64,000 nucleotides of DNA from SIG440 sp045120135. Its GTDB lineage: Bacteria; Bacillota; Clostridia; Monoglobales; Monoglobaceae. This document shows positions 49,104-60,800 of this stretch, piece by piece (within the stretch, counting starts at the first letter, position 1; each line of letters starts with the position of its first letter). The notes below the pieces were generated by a model. It made no database searches, was not told the DNA's origin, and saw nothing but the letters and a program-made list of their open reading frames with translations. The translations under genes and the position numbers were made by a program. The stretch lies in contig JBGVEN010000018.1 in NCBI GenBank assembly GCA_045120135.1, positions 52,764-116,763 on the forward strand, in the 5' to 3' direction.

Positions 49104-52100
49104 ATGAAGAACTTTAACAAAAAACTTTTAAGCTTCGCTATAGTTTTGTGTATGTTTCTCTCGTGTTTTTCGGGAGTGGTATTTGCAAAGGATACCGAAA
49201 CAATCGTTATTCTTTATGAAAACGATGTTCATTGTGCAGTAGAGGGTTATTCTAAACTTGCAGCAATGAAAAATGAATTATCAGAAGATTATGAATATGT
49301 AGGCGTTGTATCCTCCGGTGACTTTGTTCAGGGCGGAACTCTTGGCGCAGTTTCCCGTGGTGAATACGTAGTAAGCCTTATGAACCTTGTGGGATATGAT
49401 GCCGTAACACTTGGCAATCACGAATTTGATTATAAGCTCCCTCGTCTTAACGAGCTTGTAGAATTGATGAACACAAAACCTATCTCTTGTAACTTCCAAA
49501 AGATAGGTACAAGCAAGTCTTACTTCGAACCGTATTCCATCGTGTCCTACGGTGATGTAGATATAGCATATATCGGCATCACAACACCGAGTGCATTGTC
49601 ATCATCGTCACCTGCACAGTTTAAGGATGAAAATGGTGAGTATATTTACACATTCAATGTAGATACCCTTTACGACGTGGTACAGGCAAATATTGATTCT
49701 GCAAAGGAAGATGGCGCAGATTATATAATCGCCCTTTCTCATATCGGATATGAAGAAGATCCGCAGTATGAGGATGTTGTTGACTTAATTGAAAATACAG
49801 ACGGATTTGATGTTGTTCTTGATGGGCATTCTCACTCTGTTATTGAAAATATGAAGCTGACCGATGAGGGCGGAAATGAGGTTGTTCTTACCTCAACAGG
49901 CACAAAGTTTGAAAATATCGGCAAGCTTACAATTACAGACGATGAGATTACAACAGAGCTTATAGAAACTGAAAGCTATACTAATACGGATGCATCCGTT
50001 GATGCAAAACTTGCGGAAATAAACGAAGCATATTCTGCCCTCGGTAATCGAAAGATTGGCGATAGTGAAATAGAGCTTATTACGCACGATGGAGATAAAC
50101 GCCTTGTCAGGACAACAGAAACCAATCTCGGCAATCTATGTTCTGATGCTTTCCGCATTGTAACGGGTGCTGATATTGGCTATGTAAACGGCGGTGGAAT
50201 CCGTGCACCAATTGAAGTGGGCGATGTTACCTTTAATGATGTACTAAATGTATTCCCCTACAACAACGCTGTTGTTGTGGCAGAAGTTTCAGGTCAGGTT
50301 ATAAAGGATTTCCTTGAACTTGCCGTGAAATTTTGGCCGAGCGAAAGTGGTGCTTTCCCTCATATATCAGGACTTACATTCTCATTAAATACTGCCATAG
50401 AGTCTGCTGCTCAGGTAGATAACAATTGGGTGTTTACGGGCATAGACGGAGAGTACCGTGTGTACGATATTATGGTGCTGAATAAGGATAGCGGAGAGTA
50501 TGAACCCATTGACCTTACCAAAAACTATTCCATTGCATCGGACAGTTACCATTTGCTTGAATGTGGTGATGGAATGAGTATGTTTGCAGATGCCACCATA
50601 CTTCAAAACGATGGTATGCTTGATGTGGACCTCTTTGAAACATACATTACAGAAAACCTTGACGGTGTTATCGGCGAAGAATACGCAGAGGTAGATAATA
50701 GAATCACATTCACAAACATTGAAGCATCAAAGATTGATGTGAATATTAATTGGTATAAGGTGCCAAAGCTAAATAACGGTGCAGTACCTCCCGAACCTAT
50801 TGACAGTCGAGATTCTGATATTAACGGATATATGTCTGTTGATTGTGAAGGTCTTGACTATTATCAGTACGGATGGGCAACTTATGATGAAGAAACCGAA
50901 AAGTGGGTATATGCTCATCTTATGGGCGACGAATATAGGATTAACAACGAGGACAGATATGCACTTGTGTTTGCTGCAGTTCTTAAACCAACCCATCTAT
51001 TTGCGGATGAAATAGCTATCACGGGTTTTGGCGATGCAGAGCGTATACCGGGTGGAATATCTTTTATAGTGGGTTATACTTTAGAAATAGGCACACTTGA
51101 TGAGGTTAACACAAAAGTACATTCTCACACAGCCGGCGGTGATGCTCCGTGGGACGGAACAAGTGGCATTGTTTATGAAAATAACGAAGCATATATTTAT
51201 CTTACAGGTGATGTAGCACTATCTGATACCCTTACCGTTGAAAGCGGTAATACGCTTAATCTTTGCCTCAACGGGAACATTCTTTCCTACGAGGGAACAG
51301 AAAATTCAAGCGTTATTTATGTAGAAGAAAATGCAACACTTAATATTTATGATTGCAAAAACACTGTTCATAACGGATATATTGATGATGTAACACATTT
51401 GTGGAGGTCAGGCGATGCTCCTGGCGGTGCTGAAAGCTTAAACCTTATAGGCGGCGTTATAACAGGTGGCACAGGAAAAACACATGCTAACCTCAATAAC
51501 AATGGCGGCGGTATTTTTTCTTCAGGAAATCTTTCATTGTACGGTGGTACCATTGCAGGTAACACGGGCGTGTATGGCGGCGGTATTTTTATAGACGAGG
51601 GTAGCTTCAATATGTACGGCGGTTCCATTATTGGAAATGCTGCAAATGCTTCCTACTCCGGCGGCGGTGGCGTTGATGTAGAAGATGGAACATTCTATAT
51701 GCACGACGGCATTGTTGCACACAATTACAGTGCTTATGTTGGCGGCGGTGTGGTTGTTGATGATGAGTTTTATATGCTGGGGGGTTCGGTTGACAATAAT
51801 ACTGCAAAGTTCGGCAGTGGTATCAAATGCGATGGAATGTTTGGCGGATATGGCAACGGAAATATGTATCTTTCGGGTACACCTGTCATAAAAGACAACA
51901 CAGCAACCAGTCAAGAATCCGGCAATATTGATGGTATTCCTTACGTGAACGGTCCGCTTAAAGACGGTGCATTCATTAACTTGAATGTTGATTGCTATGG
52001 CACAGTTGCAGCTCCTTCAGGTGATATTGAATCTATTACAGATTACACGGGATATTTTGAAAATAACACGCAATATCCTATGTATGTTGACGAATATGGT

Positions 52101-53774
52101 TATCTTGAGCTTGGTTATACGATTACCGAGCAACCGTCGTTTGAAAATGGTTACACGGTCAGCCTGAACGAAATTTGTGGTGAAACATATCAGTGGTATG
52201 AAGTGAATGAATTTACATACTCATTTCCGGAAGATATTACGGTGGATCAGGAACAAATTTACTTCTTCCTGAATGAACTTAATGCATCTGATGATGCTTA
52301 CATAGCAGTTCCCGGAATTTCTGACGAAGAAAATGGCTCTTTCGTATATGCGGTTGTCGCGTTCCTGGAAGAAGGAATATTTAAGATTACACCGACGGGC
52401 GATTCGTCAGGGGTAGAGTATAATTTGTTTGAGTGTGATCCTGTAGAGTTTACTCCGGCCGAAGAACCGCTTGTATCTGTGAGTGAAAATACATGGAGCG
52501 TGGATGAAAATACACTGTACTTTGTTATAGCCTCTGCAGAGAGAAGTATTTCAGATATGCCTGAAGTAACAATGTCTTTCGACACATACACTCTTGGAAG
52601 TGCAGTTGCAGATGCAACCGAAAACTCCCTTACAGGTGCAGAAAACGGCAAACTATACAGACTTGTTGTTGATTTGGGAATAGAAGATGTAACTTATCTT
52701 CAAAGCAATACAGTTCAATACTATTCTTCAAGAGAAGTAACATTTAATGCAGGTGAAGGTACGGGAACAATGGATGTCCAGAAGATTCCTGAAGGCGTTG
52801 AAACTGCACTTAACAAAAATACATTCACCAGAAGTGGCTACAAATTTGCAGGTTGGGCAACAGATTCTGACGGTGATGTAGTGTACGAAGATGGTGCTAA
52901 TGTTACTTTGAACGATGACCTTGCGCTTTTTGCAAAGTGGACTAAAATTCACTCGAGTTCTGGCGGTGGAGTAACTCACTATACCGTTAAGTTTGATACA
53001 AACGGCGGAAGTGTAATCACAAACAAAACCGTTACAAGAAACTCAAAACTTGCTGAGCCACAAGCTCCTACAAGGGAAGGTTATAGTTTTATCGGGTGGT
53101 TTACCGATAAAGAAATGACAGATGCTTATGATTTTGAAAGTAAGGTAACAAAGAATTTTACACTTTATGCAAAATGGGAAAAGCACGATGACGAAATCGT
53201 AACTGCCGAATGGAAAAATCCGTTTACAGATGTAAAGGAAAATGATTGGTTCTACAATAATATAAAATTTGTTTTCGAAAACGGTCTTATGAAAGGTGTA
53301 ACAGATACCACCTTTGCACCAAACGAAAACTTGACAAGAGCGATGCTTGTTACAGTTCTTTACCGTGCAGAAGGTGAACCTGCCACAAACCGCAGTATTC
53401 CTTTCTCTGATATTGATATGGGTGCTTATTATGCAAATGCTGTATCTTGGGCAAAGCAGAACGGTATTGTAAACGGTGTAACAGAGAACGAATTTGCACC
53501 GGATGAAAGCATTACCCGTGAGCAGATTGCGGCGATTATGATGAGATACGCAGTCTATAAGGGAATGGATGCATTGACACTCGAAGAAAATCTTCATTTT
53601 GCAGACGCTAACGAGATTTCTGAATATGCGGTATCTTCAATGAATTGGGCAGTTGGTGCAGAACTTATAAACGGTAAGTCCGAAGGCATACTTGCTCCAA
53701 AGGATAATGCGACAAGAATTGAAGTTGCAGCAATACTACACAGGTATATAAATATGGTAACAAGCCATAATTAA
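49104..53774 (+). CDS. Surface 5'-nucleotidase with beta-helix, InlB-repeat and SLH modules
   Basis: The 1556-residue exported protein has a signal peptide (cleavage near VFA-KD, residue 28). A calcineurin-like phosphoesterase follows (about 30-300) with Asp41, His43, Asp73, GNHE at 104-107, ALSHIGYE and LDGHSH, then a 5'-nucleotidase C domain (about 340-530: NGGGIRAPI, SGAFPHISGL). A spacer region of unknown fold, glycine-rich beta-helix repeats (about 780-930, NMYGGSIIGN-like), two InlB/Listeria-Bacteroides repeats (about 1210-1360, FAGWATDSDG and FIGWFTDKEM) and three SLH domains (from about 1371) complete it. It should release phosphate from nucleotides at the cell surface. The ATG at 49104 follows GTGGGGGC. 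Confidence 0.88.
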   Translation: MKNFNKKLLSFAIVLCMFLSCFSGVVFAKDTETIVILYENDVHCAVEGYSKLAAMKNELSEDYEYVGVVSSGDFVQGGTLGAVSRGEYVVSLMNLVGYDAVTLGNHEFDYKLPRLNELVELMNTKPISCNFQKIGTSKSYFEPYSIVSYGDVDIAYIGITTPSALSSSSPAQFKDENGEYIYTFNVDTLYDVVQANIDSAKEDGADYIIALSHIGYEEDPQYEDVVDLIENTDGFDVVLDGHSHSVIENMKLTDEGGNEVVLTSTGTKFENIGKLTITDDEITTELIETESYTNTDASVDAKLAEINEAYSALGNRKIGDSEIELITHDGDKRLVRTTETNLGNLCSDAFRIVTGADIGYVNGGGIRAPIEVGDVTFNDVLNVFPYNNAVVVAEVSGQVIKDFLELAVKFWPSESGAFPHISGLTFSLNTAIESAAQVDNNWVFTGIDGEYRVYDIMVLNKDSGEYEPIDLTKNYSIASDSYHLLECGDGMSMFADATILQNDGMLDVDLFETYITENLDGVIGEEYAEVDNRITFTNIEASKIDVNINWYKVPKLNNGAVPPEPIDSRDSDINGYMSVDCEGLDYYQYGWATYDEETEKWVYAHLMGDEYRINNEDRYALVFAAVLKPTHLFADEIAITGFGDAERIPGGISFIVGYTLEIGTLDEVNTKVHSHTAGGDAPWDGTSGIVYENNEAYIYLTGDVALSDTLTVESGNTLNLCLNGNILSYEGTENSSVIYVEENATLNIYDCKNTVHNGYIDDVTHLWRSGDAPGGAESLNLIGGVITGGTGKTHANLNNNGGGIFSSGNLSLYGGTIAGNTGVYGGGIFIDEGSFNMYGGSIIGNAANASYSGGGGVDVEDGTFYMHDGIVAHNYSAYVGGGVVVDDEFYMLGGSVDNNTAKFGSGIKCDGMFGGYGNGNMYLSGTPVIKDNTATSQESGNIDGIPYVNGPLKDGAFINLNVDCYGTVAAPSGDIESITDYTGYFENNTQYPMYVDEYGYLELGYTITEQPSFENGYTVSLNEICGETYQWYEVNEFTYSFPEDITVDQEQIYFFLNELNASDDAYIAVPGISDEENGSFVYAVVAFLEEGIFKITPTGDSSGVEYNLFECDPVEFTPAEEPLVSVSENTWSVDENTLYFVIASAERSISDMPEVTMSFDTYTLGSAVADATENSLTGAENGKLYRLVVDLGIEDVTYLQSNTVQYYSSREVTFNAGEGTGTMDVQKIPEGVETALNKNTFTRSGYKFAGWATDSDGDVVYEDGANVTLNDDLALFAKWTKIHSSSGGGVTHYTVKFDTNGGSVITNKTVTRNSKLAEPQAPTREGYSFIGWFTDKEMTDAYDFESKVTKNFTLYAKWEKHDDEIVTAEWKNPFTDVKENDWFYNNIKFVFENGLMKGVTDTTFAPNENLTRAMLVTVLYRAEGEPATNRSIPFSDIDMGAYYANAVSWAKQNGIVNGVTENEFAPDESITREQIAAIMMRYAVYKGMDALTLEENLHFADANEISEYAVSSMNWAVGAELINGKSEGILAPKDNATRIEVAAILHRYINMVTSHN

Positions 53775-53804
53775 ATAAATTATTATATTTTAGGAGGAAA
53801 TTTT

Positions 53805-54872
53805 ATGAAAAGCAAAAAAATCTTTCAAACCATTTTAATTTTTGCTATGGTAATGGCATTGTTTACAGGATGCACGGTAAACAATACTGATACAAATGTA
53901 GAGACTGAAGTAAGTAATGTTCCGGCAGTCATTGCAAAGACTAACGGCGGTGAAAAGTGGGAAACAAAAATAGACTATGCCAATGCAGATAACTGGCTTA
54001 GTGCAGAAGACGCAGGCAAGGATGTTGACGTTGTATATTTTTATCCAACAACCTTTTCAAAGGTATCTGACGATGCTCCTGATGTAGCAGATATTACAGA
54101 TGAATCTATGCGTAGCGGTGCACAGAGAGAACTTAAAAATCAGGCTTCGGTATTTGGAGAAGATTGCAATATCTATGCACCTTTTTACAGACAGGTAAAT
54201 GCAGCTTATGCGCTTACTCTCAGTGATGAAGAAGCTGACGATCTGCTCCGTTATTCCGCATCACAGGATCCGTCCGCTGCACTTGATTACTACTTTGAAA
54301 ACTATAACAACGGCAAGCCCTTCATTCTTGCAGGACATTCTCAGGGTTCTCAGATTTTGACTATGATTCTTTCTGACTACATGAAAGAACATCCTGAGCA
54401 CTACAAAAATATGATTGCAGCATATGTAATTGGATACTCCGTAACCGACAAATATCTTGCAGCAAACCCACACCTTAAGTTTGCAGAAGGTGCTGACGAT
54501 ACAGGAGTTATCATTTCTTACAATACAGAAGGTCCTGCAAACAAGGATCAGCACAATGCGGTAGTAACCGACGGAGCTATTTCCATTAACCCGATTAACT
54601 GGAAAAAAGATGATACATATGCAGCTAAAGAAGAAAACCTCGGTTCACTTAATATAGACGGAGAAATCGAAAAGAATCTTGCTGATGCAAAGATTGATTT
54701 AGAGCGTGGTGTTGTAGTTTGTGAAACTGCCGATTCTGCAGTGTATGCAATTCCTGAAGCTGCACATGCACTTTTCGGACCTGAAAGCTACCATGGACAG
54801 GATTACGGTTTCTATTATAAGAATTTGCGTGAAAATGCCAAGGTAAGAATAGAAGCATTTAAAAATAAGTAA
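53805..54872 (+). CDS. DUF3089 family lipoprotein, alpha/beta hydrolase-like
   Basis: The 355-residue protein has a lipoprotein signal (hydrophobic stretch then LFTGC, Cys23). The body matches DUF3089: VVYFYPTTF near the start, a hydrolase nucleophile elbow GHSQGSQIL, and a late DYGFYYKNLRENA. DUF3089 is thought to be an alpha/beta hydrolase family of unknown substrate. It lies between two SLH proteins, 30 bases after the first and 14 bases before the second, with AGGAGG at the start, so it is translated from the same message. Confidence 0.85.
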   Translation: MKSKKIFQTILIFAMVMALFTGCTVNNTDTNVETEVSNVPAVIAKTNGGEKWETKIDYANADNWLSAEDAGKDVDVVYFYPTTFSKVSDDAPDVADITDESMRSGAQRELKNQASVFGEDCNIYAPFYRQVNAAYALTLSDEEADDLLRYSASQDPSAALDYYFENYNNGKPFILAGHSQGSQILTMILSDYMKEHPEHYKNMIAAYVIGYSVTDKYLAANPHLKFAEGADDTGVIISYNTEGPANKDQHNAVVTDGAISINPINWKKDDTYAAKEENLGSLNIDGEIEKNLADAKIDLERGVVVCETADSAVYAIPEAAHALFGPESYHGQDYGFYYKNLRENAKVRIEAFKNK

Positions 54873-54886
54873 TTGAGGTGATATAT

Positions 54887-57800
54887 ATGTTTAAATCTAG
54901 GCCACTAGTTGCGCTGGTTTTGGTTCTGAGTATGTTGCTGTCCATAAGTGCACCTGCTTTTGCGAATAGCGAGGTTCCATACGAAACAATAGGTATTACA
55001 CGGCAGGAATTTGATGGCAATATTATTTACTTTGGTGCACCGGGACCGGTGTTTGACGAAAATGACAAAGTATATGCATTTCCGATTTTAAGAAGCGGTG
55101 ATGTTTCGCAGGAAGCATCAGTAGTGCTCAGAACTCTTGATTTTTCAGCACTTTATAATAAGGATTACAGTATTATAGGCGATAGTATAGAAATCATAGA
55201 GAGAGACAAAACTCTTATTGAACTGGCAATGACCGGCGAGGAGTCAATCATAGATGACTCCGCTCTGAGCAATATAGAGGACGGCAGTCAGCAAATTGGG
55301 GAGATAATCGAAGAAAACAGCAATGTGCTGACAGACGATGATCCCGATTCTCCGGATGGTGAAGTCGAAGAAGAAACAGCTGATGAAACTGTTAACCCCG
55401 AAGTCGAAAAAGAAACTGATAATACAGAAGAAACTCTTGATGAAAGCAAGGAATATTTTGCGGTTGTGCCTGAAATTGAAATTGAAGAAACCTCGGGCAA
55501 AAGCAAACTTGCTTTAGAAAAAGAAGCACAGACAGGAAAAACCACCAGAGAGGTTCAGAAAACAGAAGTGTATAATGAACTTGGCGATATTGTCAGGGAT
55601 GAAATGCTTGGCGATATATTTGAATATGTAAATTATTCATTTGAAACTGTTTTAACCTTTGCCCCCGGTGAGGAAGTTAAATATGTTAATATACGTATTA
55701 TGGATGACGGCATTTCAGAAGGTGAAGAATATTTCACTTTTCTTATGACAGAGCCGCAAGGAGCCGAGATTTCTGAGGTGACAGCAACAAATGTAATCAT
55801 CACAGATGATGAACCTGTGGTGCTTCCCAAGATAACCTTTTCGTCGGATGAATACAAATCAAAGGACGGAATGGTAAGTGTAACCGTAAAAAGAAACGGT
55901 GCAGAGTATTCGCCTGCAACTTGTATATTAGAGACAACAGACGGCAGTGCGATTGCAGATGTGCACTATGAAAGTATATATGGTGAGATTGTTTTTGCAC
56001 CCTATGAAAAGGAAAAAACAGTAGATATTATTGTTGGCGGAAAAGGCGATTTCAAGCTCACACTTTCAGATTTTACAGGTTGTGAAGCAGGTGCTTTAAG
56101 TCAGGCTACCGCCAAGATTGACGAAGGTGCAGGTATTGCTCTTTTTGCAGCCGCTAATGATGGACTTGAATTCCCCATTACGGTTAAAGACAAAACATAT
56201 ACAGTAAAATACAAATCCGGTGATATAGTCGGAGAAATATATGATACCGGCTATGATCCGCATCTTTTGGTAGGTAAGTACTATTTCTCTGCTCCTGACA
56301 GTAAAGGCGGAATATTTAACTACAGCAGAGATAACAGTACCGGCAAAAAGCCTTCCAATGAGGGTAATTATAATTCCTTCTATTCAGGACCGAGCACCGA
56401 AGGTGATTTCGCCACCGGTAACGGTCAGTTGGAGTATTACCATTCTTACACAAAAAGAACCGGTAGTATGTATACATACAGTAACATTGGTGCAGATACA
56501 AAAATAGAAGGTCCGTACTATCAGTATTTGATCCCGCATTGGGAGCAAGACAGAACTTTCGGCAATGTCTTTGTAGATGACAGCCAGTTATCCTCAATGG
56601 ATGTTTATGACAGAGCTTTAAATAAAAAGGCCCTTGAACAAGGTTTAATTGGTACGGGTGTAAGAACAGGCAAATTTTCAAAAGAAACAAGTATGGATTC
56701 TGCCGTTCAGATTAAAGATGTTCTTAACGCTATGTGCGTAAAGGTTGCTGCGGTGGATAAGTATACGGGCAGAACGCCTAAAATCAGAACCAAATTCTAC
56801 GGTGTTGTGGCATTCTACAAGAAGTATCGCATAAGTGTTACATATCCTACCGAAAAGCAGTTTATTACCGGTGTTAATTCAGAAACAGGGGAAGCTGTAA
56901 CTACCGGCTATATTCCTGCTCAGGTAAATGTAAACTGCGGAGCACAGATACTCGGAAACAGAGAAAATATGGATATTTTCATCAATGATGATGAGAAAAA
57001 ATCCAATCTTGTGTTCAGTGTCAGCGATAACCGTGTAAATGGTGTAAACGGAAAATTCGGTAAAATAACGGGGTATACAATCCGTATAGGGTCATCTTCG
57101 GCTTACATCAACAAGAGCTATCCTGCTGATTATTTTAGCTTCCTTGATTCTAAGGTGAAAGCCAATGCAAGTACTACATCTTTGTCATTTACAAGTGCTG
57201 CTGTGGAATCTGTCAAGAAAAAGGTAAACAGCAACCTTGATACAATACCGATAGACAAGTATTTTTCTGCCTGGATAGAATCTGTACAGAACGAGAAAAA
57301 CTCTCAGGACAAGACACCGGGAGTTATCAGTGACGGTGGAAAAGCATACCATCAGGAACTTAAATTTACTCCGATTGTAGATTATTATGATGTGGATGTT
57401 ACCGTTGTAAAGCCATATACTGAAGGAACAGACATGAATGTTGTTCTTGGCGGCTTTAAGTGGCAGGAACTTTCTCTTGGAGAGCATCGCTTCCATGCAG
57501 GTGATTCACTCGATCTTACGGGTAAGTCTTATGATGCTTCCTATAAGGCGGAAGGCTACGAGGTTTCGGTAAATGACGGTGTGTTCAACACCATACGTGA
57601 TACAAAAACACTTGTACTGCTACCCGGAAATAAATACACCATAAGACCTGTAATTTCTCAAATCAACAACTGTATTGAGATTACCAGATCTGAAGGTGCT
57701 ATGAAATATTTTGAAATTGGAAACGATGTTTTCACAGAAGAAGAACTTGCTCCTAATCCTGAATTTGCAGGTAAAACAATCCTGAAGCTTCATCCCGAAA

Positions 57801-60800
57801 AGGAAACCGTGCTTGAGCAGATGACGCCCGAGGTTGGAAAAATTTATTATCTTGATGTTATATGGAAGAATAATCGGTCTAACAAAAGTTTCACATATTT
57901 CCCGTATATAACCGACAAAATGACGGGCAATAAGTATATAACAAACAAGTACTACTTCAAGGCTCGCTCTATGCCCGGCGACAATGTAATAAACCTTGCA
58001 GCTTATCAAGCTAAGGCAGCTAATGTTGGAAAATACAAAATTAAAGGCTCTGTAAAGACATCTTACAAGCCGATTTTGTCAAACGGACTTGAATTTTCCA
58101 AAGAGGGCGCTCAGGGCTACAGTGTAATCATGGGTAGTGGCGAAAGGGAAATCGAACAAACATCAGTAAATGGCGTTAAGGAAACTGTTACCGTTGTTGA
58201 TACTGTCAATGATATCACTGACGAAAACGGAAACTTTGAATGTGATGCAATAGAGGGCTTTAAGAATGTATATATAAACCTTTTGGTTACCAACGGAACA
58301 AATACCGAGGATATCATAAATATAAAGCTCCCCGCAAAAGGTACGAATGGTAAGGAAGTAACTGTAGGCGCAGAGGAATTCTGTCTGCAGTATTCACCAA
58401 ATCTCCCTTATATCCCCGAAGGTGGAATATCTTATTATTATGACAAGAGCACAAACAACGAGCAGATAGATTTAAGAGAAAACTCTATCCGTGTTTTTGA
58501 CGATAATCTTACAATCCGTGCCGTTGTAAATTCCAATGGCAGAAAGATAAAGAAAGCGGTATTCCAGATTCGCACCACAAACGGTATTGTGTCATCCTAT
58601 GATGCATATCCCGAAATGACTGGTTCAAATGTTTATTCATGCAAGATTGACGCACTTCCCGAAATAGCATATAACGGCGACCGTGTAAGTGTATACCTTG
58701 TTGACGAAGAAACAATTGACGGAACAGAGGCATCAGAGGCAATCGTATATCCAAAGGTGGATACCGGAATAGTCTTCTATGTTGAAAATGCGGTTATCGC
58801 TCCAAAGGAATATAGTTTAGATGATATTACAACAGTAGATATTCCTCTTATCGGAAAAGCCAGTCCATCTGTCAACTCCAAACTTTTGAAGATTGAAAAA
58901 ACAAAATGGGCAGACGGAACGGGATTAACATTTGCGGTAAATGCAGCAGGCTCCTGGACAAATATGCCTTCGATGACAACAGCGCAGAAATTAAAGGGAT
59001 ATAAAGACTTTAAGGGTGCTGTAGACAAGGCGCATACTACTAACAGACAAGAAAAGGTAACAGAAAGTCGTTATAATAACAAACTAACTACTTTGTCCGA
59101 TATTATTAGTGCGGCTGAAGCCGCGGATAGTTCTGAAGACATGCAGACGGACTTGGATCAAGCAATGACTGCGGCGGAAGCATATGAAAGGCTTTACAAA
59201 ACACATTCAAAGCAGGCTAAAGATGCCGCTACGGCATTGGATAAAAGTTTTGGTACTGTATCCGCAATTATATGTTTTACTTTTGATTATATCCTCAACC
59301 CTGAAACGCAGGAATTCAAACATTTCCGTACATCTTTCGCAGTAGGTGCTACAGCAACCGTAGTATCTACCAAGTATTCCCTTTTGGGTTCTGTTCCTAC
59401 TTTTATTAACATTACAGCAACAATCCAGGTTAACTTAACAAACTCATGGACCAAAGACGGTATGCTCAGCAGTACAGATTTTGAATCATACAGCGGCAAC
59501 ATAAAGAGCATTATTGATGATGCTGCTGAAGGAACTGACTGGGAGACTTTAACCGATATGGTTATCAAGGGTAAACTGCAGGCCGGTGCCGGTATGAACG
59601 GTGTTTTCAGTACAAGAGGATTTGTTGATCTAGGTCTGCAGTTCGAAACCGGTGCAAGAGAGGGTTTATTATGGACTGCAGGAGGCGGTATCGGATTCGA
59701 CTTGTTTTTTGGCTCAATCGATATAAACATTGCTAAATTCACACAGGGAGTCGGTAGTTTAAAAAACGCTCTCCATGTTTCATTCCTTAATGATAAGAAA
59801 ATCGTACCGTTGAGTCTGAGGTCTGCTGCTCGTGATACCACAGTAAGTAATAATGATGATGGCACATCGACATCGGATTATGGTGCAGGAACGGATGATA
59901 TGTCCACCTTTGGAATGAAAATGCTAAGAGGTATGCCTGAAGCTGTGAATATGCAACCCCTTCTAAACAATGCTGCAGACAGAACTCGACCTCAGATTCT
60001 GGACCTCGGCGACGGAAGAAAGTTTGTTGTATTTATAGGAAACAGAGGAACGGATTCCGAGCCTACCGCAAATGATATGTGTCTGTTCTATTCAATCTGT
60101 GATGAAAACGGAAATTGGGCAGAGCCGGTTCCTGTTGCAGATGACGGTACTTTTGATACTATGCCGGATATTGTGTTTGGAACAAACAAAGAGAACATCG
60201 GCATCGTATGGGCTGATTCCGCAAGAGAACTTACAGCGGAGGATTCCCTTAAAGACAAGCTCAATACCCTTGGTATAAGCGGTGCAATCTATAATCTTGA
60301 AAGCGGCACAATGAGTGACGAGATTAATTTTGTTTCGGATGAATACTTTAATCTTGCTCCTCAGGTAAGTATGGTCGATGACAAGATATATGTGTCATAC
60401 ATGGCGCGTGATATTGAAGCGGTCACCAAGGACGAGGATATCCTTGATGTGGCGGGACTTTACAGCACTATGGTAACAGTTGGATATGATATGGCGGCAA
60501 AAGAAGTTGTTCCGAGAGATTTTGTCGATATAAAGCATCCTGCAATCGACGATCCGCTCACAATGGACTATAACACGTTGACAAGCAAAATCGGAGATAA
60601 CACATACACACTTGCCACATATACAGTAGATACCGACGGTAAGATTGATACGGCATCTGACAGAGAACTTTACCTCTCAATAAGAGACGCAACGAATGGC
60701 AAGGAGTACTATCCGATTAAAATTAGTTCAGGTGTTACTGTGTCTGTTCCGAGGCTTACAAAACTCGGTGACGAAATATTCCTTTCATGGCTCAAAGACA

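Noticed and set aside
53043..53597. A 184-codon minus-strand frame opposite the SLH region
   Set aside because: It is a complement shadow of the InlB and SLH coding sequence with no start signal or recognisable domain.
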